Assembly: GCF_014203735.1 (NCBI RefSeq)
Contig: NZ_JACHJQ010000001.1
Span: forward strand, 434,001 to 498,000
Reading direction: 5' to 3'
DNA: 64,000 bases
From: Actinophytocola algeriensis
Lineage (GTDB): Bacteria > Actinomycetota > Actinomycetes > Mycobacteriales > Pseudonocardiaceae
In this document: one piece after another, positions 29,070 through 37,046 of the stretch
Layout of the letters: every line of letters begins with the position of its first letter
Position numbering within the stretch: position 1 is the first letter of the stretch
Made by a program: the position numbers and the translations under genes
The notes under the pieces: generated by a model
The model's input: the letters and a program-made list of their open reading frames with translations, nothing else
The model's database searches: none
Told to the model about the DNA's origin: nothing

Positions 29070-29909
29070 TCACCCCTGGTCGGTGCGCCAGGGCAGGTGG
29101 TCCGGCAGGTCGTCCGGGACCTTTCCAGTCCACTGTGGATCGCGGCGTTGCAGGAACGACATGATGCCCTCGACGGTGTCGGGGTTCGCCGCGCTGCCCG
29201 CGATCAGGCGGGAGTCCAGCCGCTGCACCGGGAACGGCGAGTCGGTCTGTGCCGCCCGGTAGAGCATCTGCCGGATCACCGCGACCGACACCGGCGCGGT
29301 GGTCCTGATCAGCTCGCGCGCCAGCTCGTAGGCCTTGTCGAGCACCTCGTCCGGCTCGTGCAGTGCGTGCACCATGCCCGCGGCGAGTGCCTCTGGCGCG
29401 TCGAACACGCGGCCGCTGACCATCCAGTCCATGGCCCGGCCCAGCCCGACGAGCCGCGGCAGGAACCACGTCGACGCGCCTTCCGGGTACAGCCCGCGCC
29501 GCGAGAACACGAACCCGAAGCGCGCGTCGGTGGCGGCGAGCCGGAAGTCCGCGGGCAGGATGATCGTCGACCCCGCGCCGACGGCCGCGCCCCGGATGGC
29601 CGCGATGACCGGCTTGTTCATCGCGAAGATCCGCATCGAGCACCGGCCCGCCGGCTCGTGCCACGTCTCGGCGTTGTCCGCGGACAGGTCCAGCCCACCC
29701 GCCGACAGGTCGGCGCCGACGCAGAAGTCCTTGCCCGCGCCCGTCAGCACCGCCACCCGTACGGACCGGTCGCGGTCGGCCTCGTCGAACGCCGCCGCCA
29801 GCTCGTCCGCCATCGTGACCGTGTAGCCGTTGCGGGCCTCCGGCCGGTTCAGCGTCACCGTCGCGATGCCGTCGGACACCGCATAGCTCACGTGTTCCAC
29901 AGCGCTCAC
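29070..29909 (-). CDS. Enoyl-CoA hydratase/isomerase family protein
   Basis: This 279-aa crotonase-fold enzyme has the oxyanion-hole segments TGAGKDFCVGADLS and IRGAAVGAGSTIILPADFRLA, then the FSRRGLYPEGASTWFLPRLVG helix region. Members hydrate or isomerise enoyl-CoA thioesters; the exact substrate is unclear. GTG 29909 is used; a GTG three codons later is also possible. A TCCACTGTGGA palindrome occurs at 29129, in a different reading frame from the other copies. Confidence 0.88.
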   Translation of the reverse strand: MSAVEHVSYAVSDGIATVTLNRPEARNGYTVTMADELAAAFDEADRDRSVRVAVLTGAGKDFCVGADLSAGGLDLSADNAETWHEPAGRCSMRIFAMNKPVIAAIRGAAVGAGSTIILPADFRLAATDARFGFVFSRRGLYPEGASTWFLPRLVGLGRAMDWMVSGRVFDAPEALAAGMVHALHEPDEVLDKAYELARELIRTTAPVSVAVIRQMLYRAAQTDSPFPVQRLDSRLIAGSAANPDTVEGIMSFLQRRDPQWTGKVPDDLPDHLPWRTDQG

Positions 29910-29936
29910 GTTAGTGCTGTGTCGGGGTTGTCCTCG

Positions 29937-30010
29937 CCGGGCGGGCTTTGCCTCCGGCGGCTCCTCGCCAGAGGGGCTGGTCTCCCGGGATGGCCGGCAG
30001 CCTCGGGAGT
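29937..30010. repeat. Lead-module repeat copy without an array
   Basis: CTCCTCGCCAGAGGGGCTGG, then TCTCCCGGGATGG and CCGGCAGCC, resemble the lead module at 34710 and 62122. No hairpin core or 30-bp array follows. It lies between the convergently spaced enoyl-CoA hydratase start and the TetR gene end. Confidence 0.55.
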
Positions 30011-30107
30011 GGTGTGTGTGGCTCGCGCCCCGGCGCCTGCGCGCCTTCCGCGCTTCCGCGTTTTCCGTGGCGCCGGTGGTGCTGTGGAGCGCACCGGCCG
30101 CGGCTCG

Positions 30108-30665
30108 TCACGCCAGTGCCATCACGAGCAGATCCCGGCATGCCGCCCGGAGCTCGTTCTCACCGCCGCCGACGCGCGTCAGCTCGTGCAGCGCCAGCCC
30201 GTCGAGGTGGGCGACCAAGGTCCGGCCGCGCCGCTCCGGTTCGCTCGCCCCGGCCGCCGCGATGGTCTTCTCGGCCATCAGCCGGAACATCGTGCCGTAC
30301 TCGAGCATCTTCTCCCGCAGCTCCGGGCGCCGCGTCGACTCCAGTGTCAGCTCGAAGCGGGCGAGCGTGCGTTCGCGGCCCACGGTCAGCCACCGGCGCA
30401 TGACCGAGGTCAGCAGGTCGGTCAGCGCCTCCAGGTCCACCTCGCCGCCCCGGTCTGGCACGTCGCCGACGTCGAGCGCGTCCAGCTCGGCCATCCGCGC
30501 GAGCGCCGCGAAGATCAGCGACTCGCGGGTGCGGAAGTAGTACGAGGTGGAGCCCTCCGCCAGGCCCGCGATGCGGTCCACCGCGCGGTGGGTGAAGCCA
30601 CGCATGCCCTCGCGCGCGATGGTCGCGATCGCTGCGTCGGCTATCACAGTTCGCCGGTCTGTCAC
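30108..30665 (-). CDS. TetR-family regulator
   Basis: This 185-aa repressor has the N-terminal helix-turn-helix GFTHRAVDRIAGLAEGSTSYYF (residues ~24-45) and a C-terminal ligand domain rich in Arg and Glu. GTG 30665. It diverges from the FAD monooxygenase with a 51-bp gap containing two dyads (30674, 30694), so it probably represses itself and that enzyme. Confidence 0.88.
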   Translation of the reverse strand: MTDRRTVIADAAIATIAREGMRGFTHRAVDRIAGLAEGSTSYYFRTRESLIFAALARMAELDALDVGDVPDRGGEVDLEALTDLLTSVMRRWLTVGRERTLARFELTLESTRRPELREKMLEYGTMFRLMAEKTIAAAGASEPERRGRTLVAHLDGLALHELTRVGGGENELRAACRDLLVMALA

Positions 30666-30673
30666 GCCTTCAC

Positions 30674-30705
30674 TCTACGGGTGTAGAGTCCACTACATCT
30701 GTAGA
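30674..30705. promoter_or_regulatory. TetR operators between regulator and monooxygenase
   Basis: CTCTACGGGTGTAGAG (30674-30689) is a 6-4-6 perfect dyad and CTACATCTGTAG (30694-30705) a 5-2-5 one, offset by 20 bp. The second overlaps the ribosome-site region of the monooxygenase gene. Confidence 0.65.
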
Positions 30706-30716
30706 GGAGGGGTGTC

Positions 30717-31874
30717 ATGGAAGCGGTAGTGGCAGGCGGGGGCATCGGCGGACTCGCCGTGGCGGCGGGGTTGAGCAGGCGTGGCTGGGACGTGACCGTG
30801 CTGGAGCAGACGTCGGAGTTCGGCGTCGTCGGGTCCGCGATCTCGTTGTGGCCCAACGCGTTCCGCGCGCTGGACACGGTCGGCGTGACGCTGGGTGCCG
30901 AGCGGCTCGGCGCCGCGGGCGGGCTGCGGGACTGGCGTGGCGGGTGGATCGTCCGCATGGACGACGACGCGGACGCGGTCGCGCACACGGCCAAGGCCGT
31001 CGTCGCGCACCGGCACGACCTGCGGACCGCGTTGCTGGCGCGGGTGCCGGACGCCGCGCAGCTGCCGGGGGTGCGGGTCACGGGCGCGCGGGTCGAGGGG
31101 GCCCGCGCGGTCGTCGAGCACGACGGCGGCGAACTGTCGGCGGACCTGCTGATCGGTGCCGACGGAGTCCACAGCCCGGTCCGGCGGGCGTTGTGGCCCG
31201 AGGCCGCGCCCGCGAGGTACTCGGGGCAGACGGCGTGGCGGCTGATCCTGCCGCGCCCGGAGATCCTCATGGGCGCCGGTGTGGCGATGTGGGCCGAGAC
31301 GTGGGGGCCGGGCGCGGTGTTCGGCATGTTCCCGATGGCCGACGGCCGCGTGTACTGCTACGGCACGGGCACGGTCCCGCCGGGCACCCGCGGCCCGGAC
31401 GGTGAACTGGCCGAGCTGCGGCGTCGCTTCGGTGACTGGTGCGAGCCGATCCCGACGATCCTGGCGGGGGCGACCGAGGAACAGGTGCTGCGCAACGACA
31501 TCTACTACCTGCCCCGGCTGCCTGCCTACGTGCGTGGCCCGGTCGCGTTGCTCGGCGACGCGGCCCACGCGATGACGCCGAACCTCGGCCAGGGCGGCTG
31601 CCAGGCCCTCGAGGACGCGGCGACGCTGTCGGTCGCGGTGGAGACACAGCCCGATCTGGCCACCGCGCTGCGGCGCTACGACGCGCTGCGCCGCCCGAGG
31701 ACACAGGCCATGGGGCGGAAGGCGTTGATGAGCCGGGACGTGTCGCACCTGTCGTGGCCACCGGCGAGGTCGGCCAGGAACGTCCTCCTGCGGGCCATGC
31801 CGAAGTCGGTGTTCATCAGGTCGCTGGCGCAACCGTTCAGCTGGCGCCCGGAGGAGGGTCTGGTCCGCGGTTAA
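30717..31874 (+). CDS. FAD-dependent monooxygenase (salicylate-hydroxylase-like)
   Basis: This 385-aa class A flavoprotein hydroxylase has the dinucleotide motif GGGIGGLAVAAGLSRRG, then GADGVHSPVRRALWP and the flavin motif LLGDAAHAMTPNLGQGGCQ. It should oxidise an aromatic or related compound with NAD(P)H and oxygen. ATG 30717 has an AGGAGGGG ribosome site. The divergent TetR suggests induction by the substrate. Confidence 0.92.
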   Translation: MEAVVAGGGIGGLAVAAGLSRRGWDVTVLEQTSEFGVVGSAISLWPNAFRALDTVGVTLGAERLGAAGGLRDWRGGWIVRMDDDADAVAHTAKAVVAHRHDLRTALLARVPDAAQLPGVRVTGARVEGARAVVEHDGGELSADLLIGADGVHSPVRRALWPEAAPARYSGQTAWRLILPRPEILMGAGVAMWAETWGPGAVFGMFPMADGRVYCYGTGTVPPGTRGPDGELAELRRRFGDWCEPIPTILAGATEEQVLRNDIYYLPRLPAYVRGPVALLGDAAHAMTPNLGQGGCQALEDAATLSVAVETQPDLATALRRYDALRRPRTQAMGRKALMSRDVSHLSWPPARSARNVLLRAMPKSVFIRSLAQPFSWRPEEGLVRG

Positions 31875-31914
31875 ACCGCGTGGCGGGCCGCCGCGGTTCG
31901 GGGATACTCCCGCC

Positions 31915-32739
31915 ATGTTCCACGAACGGGCGATCGCCCACGTCACGACGTTGTCCTCGGGTGCGCCCGCGGACCCGTCGTGGCGCGTGACGCTGCACTT
32001 CCACCCGGACCGCCTCGTGGCCGGGGAACCGATCCTGCGGCTCATGGCGCGCGACAAGGTCTACCGGTCGCAGTTCGAGACCGGGACCAGCAACGGCGGT
32101 CTGACCGCACACCCCGGCGGCGACCGCTGGCGGTGGGAGAGCCGGATCTTCGACGGCGCCTACGACGACGCACCGGCCGAGGAACGGCCCAAGTACGGGT
32201 CGCTGAACTTCCGCGGCCGCCTGGTCGGCGGGTCGCCGCGCTTCGGCTCGGCCCACGTGCGCCTGCGCCCGCACACCATCGACCGGACCACGTTCTGCTA
32301 CCCGGACAGCGTGTTCGAGCCCGCGCACTTCGGTGTGGGGGCACGGCTGACCACGCTGGTCGCCATGGCCGAGGCGGACGACAAGGACGCGCTCGACGAC
32401 TACGTCGAGGCACACGTGCACGGCGTGCTCGACCTCGCGGCGGACGTCGAGGCCCTGGTGCTCGACCCCTGCTACCGCGGCACGGAGATCGAGGCCGCGG
32501 CTCAGGCGCTGGCGTGCCCGGTCGAATGGCACGGCGGCTTCACGCTGACCACCACCGAACTGCGCCGCCACCCCGGCTACCGCGGCCCGGAGTTCGTGGC
32601 GCTCGGCGAGTCCATCGCCCGCGACGGCCTGCTCGACCCCGGGGTCATCGGCGACGCGTCCCGCACCGGCGCGCACGACGAGCAGGCCCTGAAACGGGTC
32701 TGGCACTACGTGGCCCGGTTCGGCAGTCCGGAGATGTAA
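31915..32739 (+). CDS. DUF3626 family protein
   Basis: This 274-aa cytoplasmic protein has the family segments RPKYGSLNFRG, GSPRFGSAHVRLRP and RTTFCYPDSVF, followed by a C-terminal region with VEALVLDPCYRGTEIEAAA. DUF3626 proteins are found in scattered bacteria and have no known function. ATG 31915 opens the gene 40 bp after the monooxygenase stop. Confidence 0.8.
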   Translation: MFHERAIAHVTTLSSGAPADPSWRVTLHFHPDRLVAGEPILRLMARDKVYRSQFETGTSNGGLTAHPGGDRWRWESRIFDGAYDDAPAEERPKYGSLNFRGRLVGGSPRFGSAHVRLRPHTIDRTTFCYPDSVFEPAHFGVGARLTTLVAMAEADDKDALDDYVEAHVHGVLDLAADVEALVLDPCYRGTEIEAAAQALACPVEWHGGFTLTTTELRRHPGYRGPEFVALGESIARDGLLDPGVIGDASRTGAHDEQALKRVWHYVARFGSPEM

Positions 32740-32775
32740 CACCGATCGCACCGGCGGTGTGGTCGGCTGTGCCGC

Positions 32776-33444
32776 GTGGACCTGCTCGCCGATACGGCTG
32801 CCGAGGTGCTCGTGACGGGAGTGGTCGCCCTCGTGGTGGTCACCTTCAGCGAGCTGTGGCGGCCTGCCCGCAACGTGATCACAATCGTGCACGAGGCGGG
32901 CCACGCGCTGGTCGCGGTGCTGGCGGGCAGGCGGCTGTCGGGGATCCGGCTGCACTCGGACACGTCCGGGCTCACGCTCACCAGGGGCAAGCCGTACGGG
33001 CCGGGCATGGTGTCGACCGCGCTCGCCGGGTACGTCGCGCCGTCGCTGCTCGGGCTCGCGTTCGCGGCGCTCGTCGGGGCCGAGCTGACCGCCTCGGTGC
33101 TCGTGGTGTGCGGGGTGCTCCTGCTCGGTGTCCTGGTGATGGTGCGCAACGTGTACGGGTTCTTCTCCGTGCTGCTGACCGGCGCCGTGCTGTTCGGGGT
33201 CGCCTGGTGGACCAGTCCCGTCGTGCAGGCCGCGTTCGCGCACCTGATCACGTGGTTCCTCCTGCTGGGTGGTGTTCGTCCGGTCGGTGAGCTGCAGAGC
33301 AAGCGGCGGCGCGGGTGGGCGCGGGACTCGGACGCCGACCAGCTCGCGCGGCTCACCGGGACGCCCGGCCTGTTGTGGGTGGGCATGTTCTTCTTCGTCA
33401 ACCTGGGTGCGCTGGCACTCGCGGCAATGTGGTTGTTGGGGTGA
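32776..33444 (+). CDS. M50-type intramembrane metalloprotease-like protein
   Basis: This 222-aa membrane protein has the zinc motif HEAGH near residue 40, flanked by helix VTGVVALVVVTFSEL and several later helices. This is the compact M50B-like group of actinobacteria, without a PDZ domain. It probably cleaves membrane substrates; none is known. The start is GTG 32776. proA follows after 14 bp. Confidence 0.82.
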   Translation: MDLLADTAAEVLVTGVVALVVVTFSELWRPARNVITIVHEAGHALVAVLAGRRLSGIRLHSDTSGLTLTRGKPYGPGMVSTALAGYVAPSLLGLAFAALVGAELTASVLVVCGVLLLGVLVMVRNVYGFFSVLLTGAVLFGVAWWTSPVVQAAFAHLITWFLLLGGVRPVGELQSKRRRGWARDSDADQLARLTGTPGLLWVGMFFFVNLGALALAAMWLLG

Positions 33445-33458
33445 GGCAGACTTGGGAC

Positions 33459-34703
33459 ATGACTGTGGTGTCCGAGTCCGTTTCGTCCGTTGTCGCCTCG
33501 TGTGCGTCCGCCGCGTACCGCGCCGCGCCGTCCTTGGCCGCGGCACCCGACTCGGCGATCGACGGTGCGCTGTCGGCCATGGCGGCCCGCCTCCGGTCCT
33601 CGGCCGACACGCTGATGGCGGCGAACGAGGCGGACGTGTCGGCGGCCGAGTCGGCAGGCATGAGCGCGGGCCTGCTCGACCGGCTGCGCCTTTCCCCGGA
33701 GCGCCTCGAGTCGATGGCCGCCGCGCTGGACCTGCTCGCGTCCACGCCGCACCCGCCGCGGTCGGAGTTCGTCCGTGACCTGCCCGGCGGCCTCAAGCTG
33801 TACGAGCGCCGCCGCCCGGTCGGGGTCATCGGCGCCAACTACGAGGCCCGCCCGAACGTGACGGTCGACGTCGCGTCGCAGCTGGTCAAGTCGCGCAACG
33901 CCGGTGTCCTCCGCACCGGTGGCGCGGCACTGAGCTCGGCGACGGCGCTGCTCGAGTCGGTCGTGGCCCCCGCGCTGTCGGCGGCGTCCCTCGACCCGGC
34001 CGCGATCCAGCTCGTGCCCACGCCGGACCGCGCGGCCGCGTCGGCGCTGGTGGCGCAGCCCGCCCACGTCCCGCTGGTGATCCTGCGGGGGAGCGGCGAC
34101 ACGACCCGCACGCTGGGCGAGGAGGCCGCGCGCCACGGCGTGCGCACACTGGCCCACGCCGACGGCGGCGGCGTGCTGTACGTGGACGTCGACGCGGATG
34201 TGTCGCGGGCGCTGTCGCTGGTCCGCGAGAGCGTCGACCGGCTGGGCGTGTGCAACCGGCTGAACCTGCTGCTGATCCACTCGTCGCTGCACGACTCACT
34301 GCTGCCCCGCGTGGAGTCGTTGCTGGCGGACCTGAAGATCGCGGTCTCGCTCCCACCCCACAACCACCCGATCGGGTACGAATGGGCCCTCGACTCCGAC
34401 CGCGAGGCGACGGTCACCGTGCTGCCGGTGACGTCGGCACAGGAGGCCGCGGAGGTGGCGAACGCGGAGACGTCGGGCCTGGCGGCGTCGATCGTCACCA
34501 CGTCCGAGCCCACGGCGACGGCGTTCATGGACGCCTACACCGGCACGGGCGTCTTCTGGAACGCGACGACCCGCCTGCTGGACGGCTTCAAACTGCTGGC
34601 CGTCCCGGAGACGGGCATCAACATCGACAAGGTGCCCGGCCCCCGAGGCCCGGTCACCTACCCGGACCTGTGCCTGCGCCAGTACGCCATCGTCCCGGCC
34701 TGA
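33459..34703 (+). CDS. proA: Glutamate-5-semialdehyde dehydrogenase (proline synthesis)
   Basis: This 414-aa gamma-glutamyl phosphate reductase catalyses the second step of proline biosynthesis. Landmarks are RRPVGVIGANYEARPNVTVD, the catalytic cysteine in DRLGVCNRLNLLL and a C-terminal ATTRLLDGF. Length is normal. The start is ATG 33459; the in-frame extension upstream is protease-gene shadow. A repeat element starts seven bases after the stop. Confidence 0.95.
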   Translation: MTVVSESVSSVVASCASAAYRAAPSLAAAPDSAIDGALSAMAARLRSSADTLMAANEADVSAAESAGMSAGLLDRLRLSPERLESMAAALDLLASTPHPPRSEFVRDLPGGLKLYERRRPVGVIGANYEARPNVTVDVASQLVKSRNAGVLRTGGAALSSATALLESVVAPALSAASLDPAAIQLVPTPDRAAASALVAQPAHVPLVILRGSGDTTRTLGEEAARHGVRTLAHADGGGVLYVDVDADVSRALSLVRESVDRLGVCNRLNLLLIHSSLHDSLLPRVESLLADLKIAVSLPPHNHPIGYEWALDSDREATVTVLPVTSAQEAAEVANAETSGLAASIVTTSEPTATAFMDAYTGTGVFWNATTRLLDGFKLLAVPETGINIDKVPGPRGPVTYPDLCLRQYAIVPA

Positions 34704-34709
34704 CTTCCT

Positions 34710-34847
34710 GGGGTGTGCCCTCCGGGGCTCCTCGCCGGAGGGGCAGGTCTCTGGGATGGCAGGGAGCCCCTTGGTGGCGGGCTTCCGCCCTGTGCTCGGT
34801 TCACCTTCGTGCCGTGAAAGGCGCTTTTCGGGGCTGTGGCGGTGTCA
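34710..34847 (+). repeat. Repeat lead module and hairpin before the 34848 array
   Basis: The order is GGGGTGTGCCCTCC, CTCCTCGCCGGAGGGGCAGG, TCTCTGGGATGGCAGGGAGC, then a G+C-rich stretch and GTGCCGTGAAAGGCGCTTT. The 62122 copy is nearly identical over about 125 bp. It follows proA directly. Confidence 0.85.
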
Positions 34848-35027
34848 TGAAGGGCCCCTTCATCACACCGGGCGTTACGAAGGGGTCCTTCATCACGGTG
34901 AGCGCAACGAAGGGGCCCTTCATCACAGCGGACGTTATGAAGGGGTCCTTCGTCGCGCCGGACGTTACGAAGGGGTCCTTCGTCGCATCGAGCGCAACGA
35001 AGGGGTCCTTCGTGGCATCGGGCGCCA
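34848..35027 (+). repeat. 30-bp palindrome array, 6 units
   Basis: Six units of exactly 30 bp start at 34848, 34878, 34908, 34938, 34968 and 34998. Each has a GAAGGGGTCCTTC-type palindrome followed by a 17-base linker such as ATCACACCGGGCGTTAC. Linkers ending GGGCGTT, or the variant GGACGTT, and GAGCGCA roughly alternate. The rest of the gap, to the LacI gene stop at 35085, has no gene. Confidence 0.95.
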
Positions 35028-35084
35028 AGACCGAGTTGTGCTCGGTGACGACACCCTCCGCGTCCGGCGGCTGCCGATCTGACC

Positions 35085-36101
35085 TCAGTCCCGGGGCTCG
35101 GCCAGGGACTCGCGGTGGATGACCTCCGCAGGCACCTCTTCCACGCGAGGTGACGGCTGCGGTGCGTCCAGCGCCATCGTGATCGCCCGCGCGCCGATCT
35201 CCACCAGCGGCAGCCGGACCGTGGTCAGCGGTGGGGTGACATCCCGCGCGATGGGCATGTCGTCGAAGCCCACCACCGACACGTCACCCGGCACCGACAG
35301 GCCCCGCTCCCGCAGGGCCGACAGCGCACCGATCGCCATCGAGTCGTTCAGTGCCACGATCGCCGTCAGGCGAGGGTCCGCGTCCAGCAGGGCGGCGGTG
35401 GCCGCCGCGCCGCCGTCGCGGTCGAACTCGGCGTAGGCGATCCGCTTCGACGGCAGGGTCCGGTGGTGTTCCCTGGCCGCGCGCCGCAGCCCGGCCAGCC
35501 GGTCCGTCGTCGTGGTCAGCTGGCGCGGGGCCGCCACCACACCCACGTGCCGGTGCCCGGCCGAGAAGACCGCCGACCCGATCAGGTAGCCGCCCTCCTC
35601 GTTGGCGGGCATGACCGCGTCGCCGGCGAGCTTGTGGCGGCCCACCACCGACACGCGGCCGCCGGTCGCCATGTACGCCGACAGCTTCGCGTTCAGCGAC
35701 TTCGTGAACGCCGGGTCGTGGTAGCCCGAACCGGCCAGGATGATCGACTCGACCTGGTGGGCACGCAGCAGCTCGACGTACTCCAGCTCACGATCGGGGT
35801 CGCGGTACGAGTTGCAGATGATCACCAGGCGCCCCTGCTCGGACGCCACCCGCTGCAGACCACGCGTGATCTCCGCGAAGTACGGGTCGGACACGTCGTG
35901 CACGATCACGCCGACCGTCGTCCGGTGGGAGCGGGCCAGGAGCTGCGCGTGCGCGTTCGGCACGTACTGCAACTCCTGCACCGCGCGCAACACCCGCTCG
36001 CGCAGCTCCTCGGACACGATCTTGGGGCTGCCGTTCACGATCCGTGACACGGTCGCAGCGGAAACCCCGGCCTTGCGCGCCACATCGGCAAGCGTCGCCA
36101 T
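35085..36101 (-). CDS. LacI-family transcriptional regulator
   Basis: This 338-aa regulator has the helix-turn-helix TLADVARKAGVSAATVSRIV at residues 3-22 and hinge YVPNAHAQLLARSHRTTVGV. A periplasmic-binding-like sugar domain follows (VVGFDDMPIARDVTPPLTTV). ATG 36101 has GGAGG seven bases upstream, better than the extended frame to 36128. GGGAAAGCCCTTTCCC lies 57 bp upstream, and related sites stand before the 37047 gene, so it probably controls itself and the sugar operon that diverges from it. Confidence 0.93.
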   Translation of the reverse strand: MATLADVARKAGVSAATVSRIVNGSPKIVSEELRERVLRAVQELQYVPNAHAQLLARSHRTTVGVIVHDVSDPYFAEITRGLQRVASEQGRLVIICNSYRDPDRELEYVELLRAHQVESIILAGSGYHDPAFTKSLNAKLSAYMATGGRVSVVGRHKLAGDAVMPANEEGGYLIGSAVFSAGHRHVGVVAAPRQLTTTTDRLAGLRRAAREHHRTLPSKRIAYAEFDRDGGAAATAALLDADPRLTAIVALNDSMAIGALSALRERGLSVPGDVSVVGFDDMPIARDVTPPLTTVRLPLVEIGARAITMALDAPQPSPRVEEVPAEVIHRESLAEPRD

Positions 36102-36157
36102 TGCCAGACCTCCGCCGTTGACACCCAATACTCTGCCCGCCTAGCGTCAGGCTACTA

Positions 36158-36173
36158 GGGAAAGCCCTTTCCC
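36158..36173. promoter_or_regulatory. LacI-type operator
   Basis: GGGAAAGCCCTTTCCC is a perfect 7-2-7 dyad. It has the CG-centred AAAGC/CTTT style typical of LacI-family operators and lies between the lacI-type gene and the cupin gene. Confidence 0.7.
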
Positions 36174-36251
36174 CGCGCCTGGAGGCGTGATTACCGCCAG
36201 TGTCCATTGTGCGGCCCCGCAACAGCAAGGCCGCCACGCCGAGGGGTACCG

Positions 36252-36953
36252 ATGCGTGATCCACTGCCCGGCGCGGTAGGCGTCTCGAAACTCTGTGTGT
36301 ACGACACCGCGACCCCCGACGGCCTCCCGGGCGGCACCCCCCACCTGCACCTGTGCTGCACCGAGGCGTACGTCGTCATCGGCGGCACCGGAGAGGTCCA
36401 GACCCTCTCCGGTCAGGACGGCTTCGCCGAGCACGAGCTGCGCCCCGGCACGGTCCTGTGGTTCACCCCCGGCACCATCCACCGCCTGGTCAACCACGGT
36501 GGCCTGGAGATCATCGTGCTGATGGCCAACACCGGCCTGCCGGAGGCGGGGGACGCCGTGCTGACGTTCCCGCTCGACGTCGTCCGCGACCCCGAGCGCT
36601 ACGCCGAGGCGGTCAGCCTGCCGGACGGCGGCGCCCCCGGCACCGACATCACCACCGCGTACCGCCGCCGCGACCTCGCCGTGCGGGGCTTCCACGAGCT
36701 GCGCGACGGCGGCAAGCTCGACGAGTTCTACGAAGCGGCGGTGCGGCTCAAGCAGCCGCTCCTCGGCGACTGGCGCGAGCGGTGGGAGCAGGGGGCCCGC
36801 GAGGCCGCGGAGCGGACCGGCCGCCAGATCGCCGCCCTGATCGACAACGACCCGGCCCACCTGCGGGAATCCCGGGTGAGCACGAAGCCGGTGCCGGACG
36901 AGGTGGGCCGACTCGGCATGTGCGGGCTCCTCAACACGTACCGTTACGACTGA
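36252..36953 (+). CDS. Cupin-domain protein
   Basis: This 233-aa protein has one cupin barrel in its N-terminal half. Candidate metal ligands are in TPHLHLCCTEAYVVIGG (motif 1) and GTIHRLVN (motif 2). The C-terminal ~110 residues are helical and unassigned. ATG 36252 has GAGGGG upstream; the longer frame to 36207 has no ribosome site. It is the first gene right of the LacI operator. In sugar loci such proteins are often isomerases or sensors, but no activity can be assigned. Confidence 0.8.
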   Translation: MRDPLPGAVGVSKLCVYDTATPDGLPGGTPHLHLCCTEAYVVIGGTGEVQTLSGQDGFAEHELRPGTVLWFTPGTIHRLVNHGGLEIIVLMANTGLPEAGDAVLTFPLDVVRDPERYAEAVSLPDGGAPGTDITTAYRRRDLAVRGFHELRDGGKLDEFYEAAVRLKQPLLGDWRERWEQGAREAAERTGRQIAALIDNDPAHLRESRVSTKPVPDEVGRLGMCGLLNTYRYD

Positions 36954-36958
36954 TCACA

Positions 36959-37015
36959 GGAAAGCCCTTGCCTCCGCCGGGTTCGGACAAATAGCATCCT
37001 AGGAAAGCGCTTGCC
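36959..37015. promoter_or_regulatory. Two further LacI-type operators
   Basis: GGAAAGCCCTTGCC (36959-36972) and GGAAAGCGCTTGCC (37002-37015) share the half-sites of the 36158 operator. They flank the likely promoter of the 37047 gene. Because the second overlaps the TTG at 37011, that TTG is unlikely to be the true start. Confidence 0.65.
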
Positions 37016-37046
37016 TGGCAAAGTGGCCCTCGGCGGGAGGACTTTC

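Noticed and set aside
34848-35027. CRISPR array
   Set aside because: The 30-bp units follow each other with no unique spacers, and each carries its own palindrome. No cas genes are in the window.
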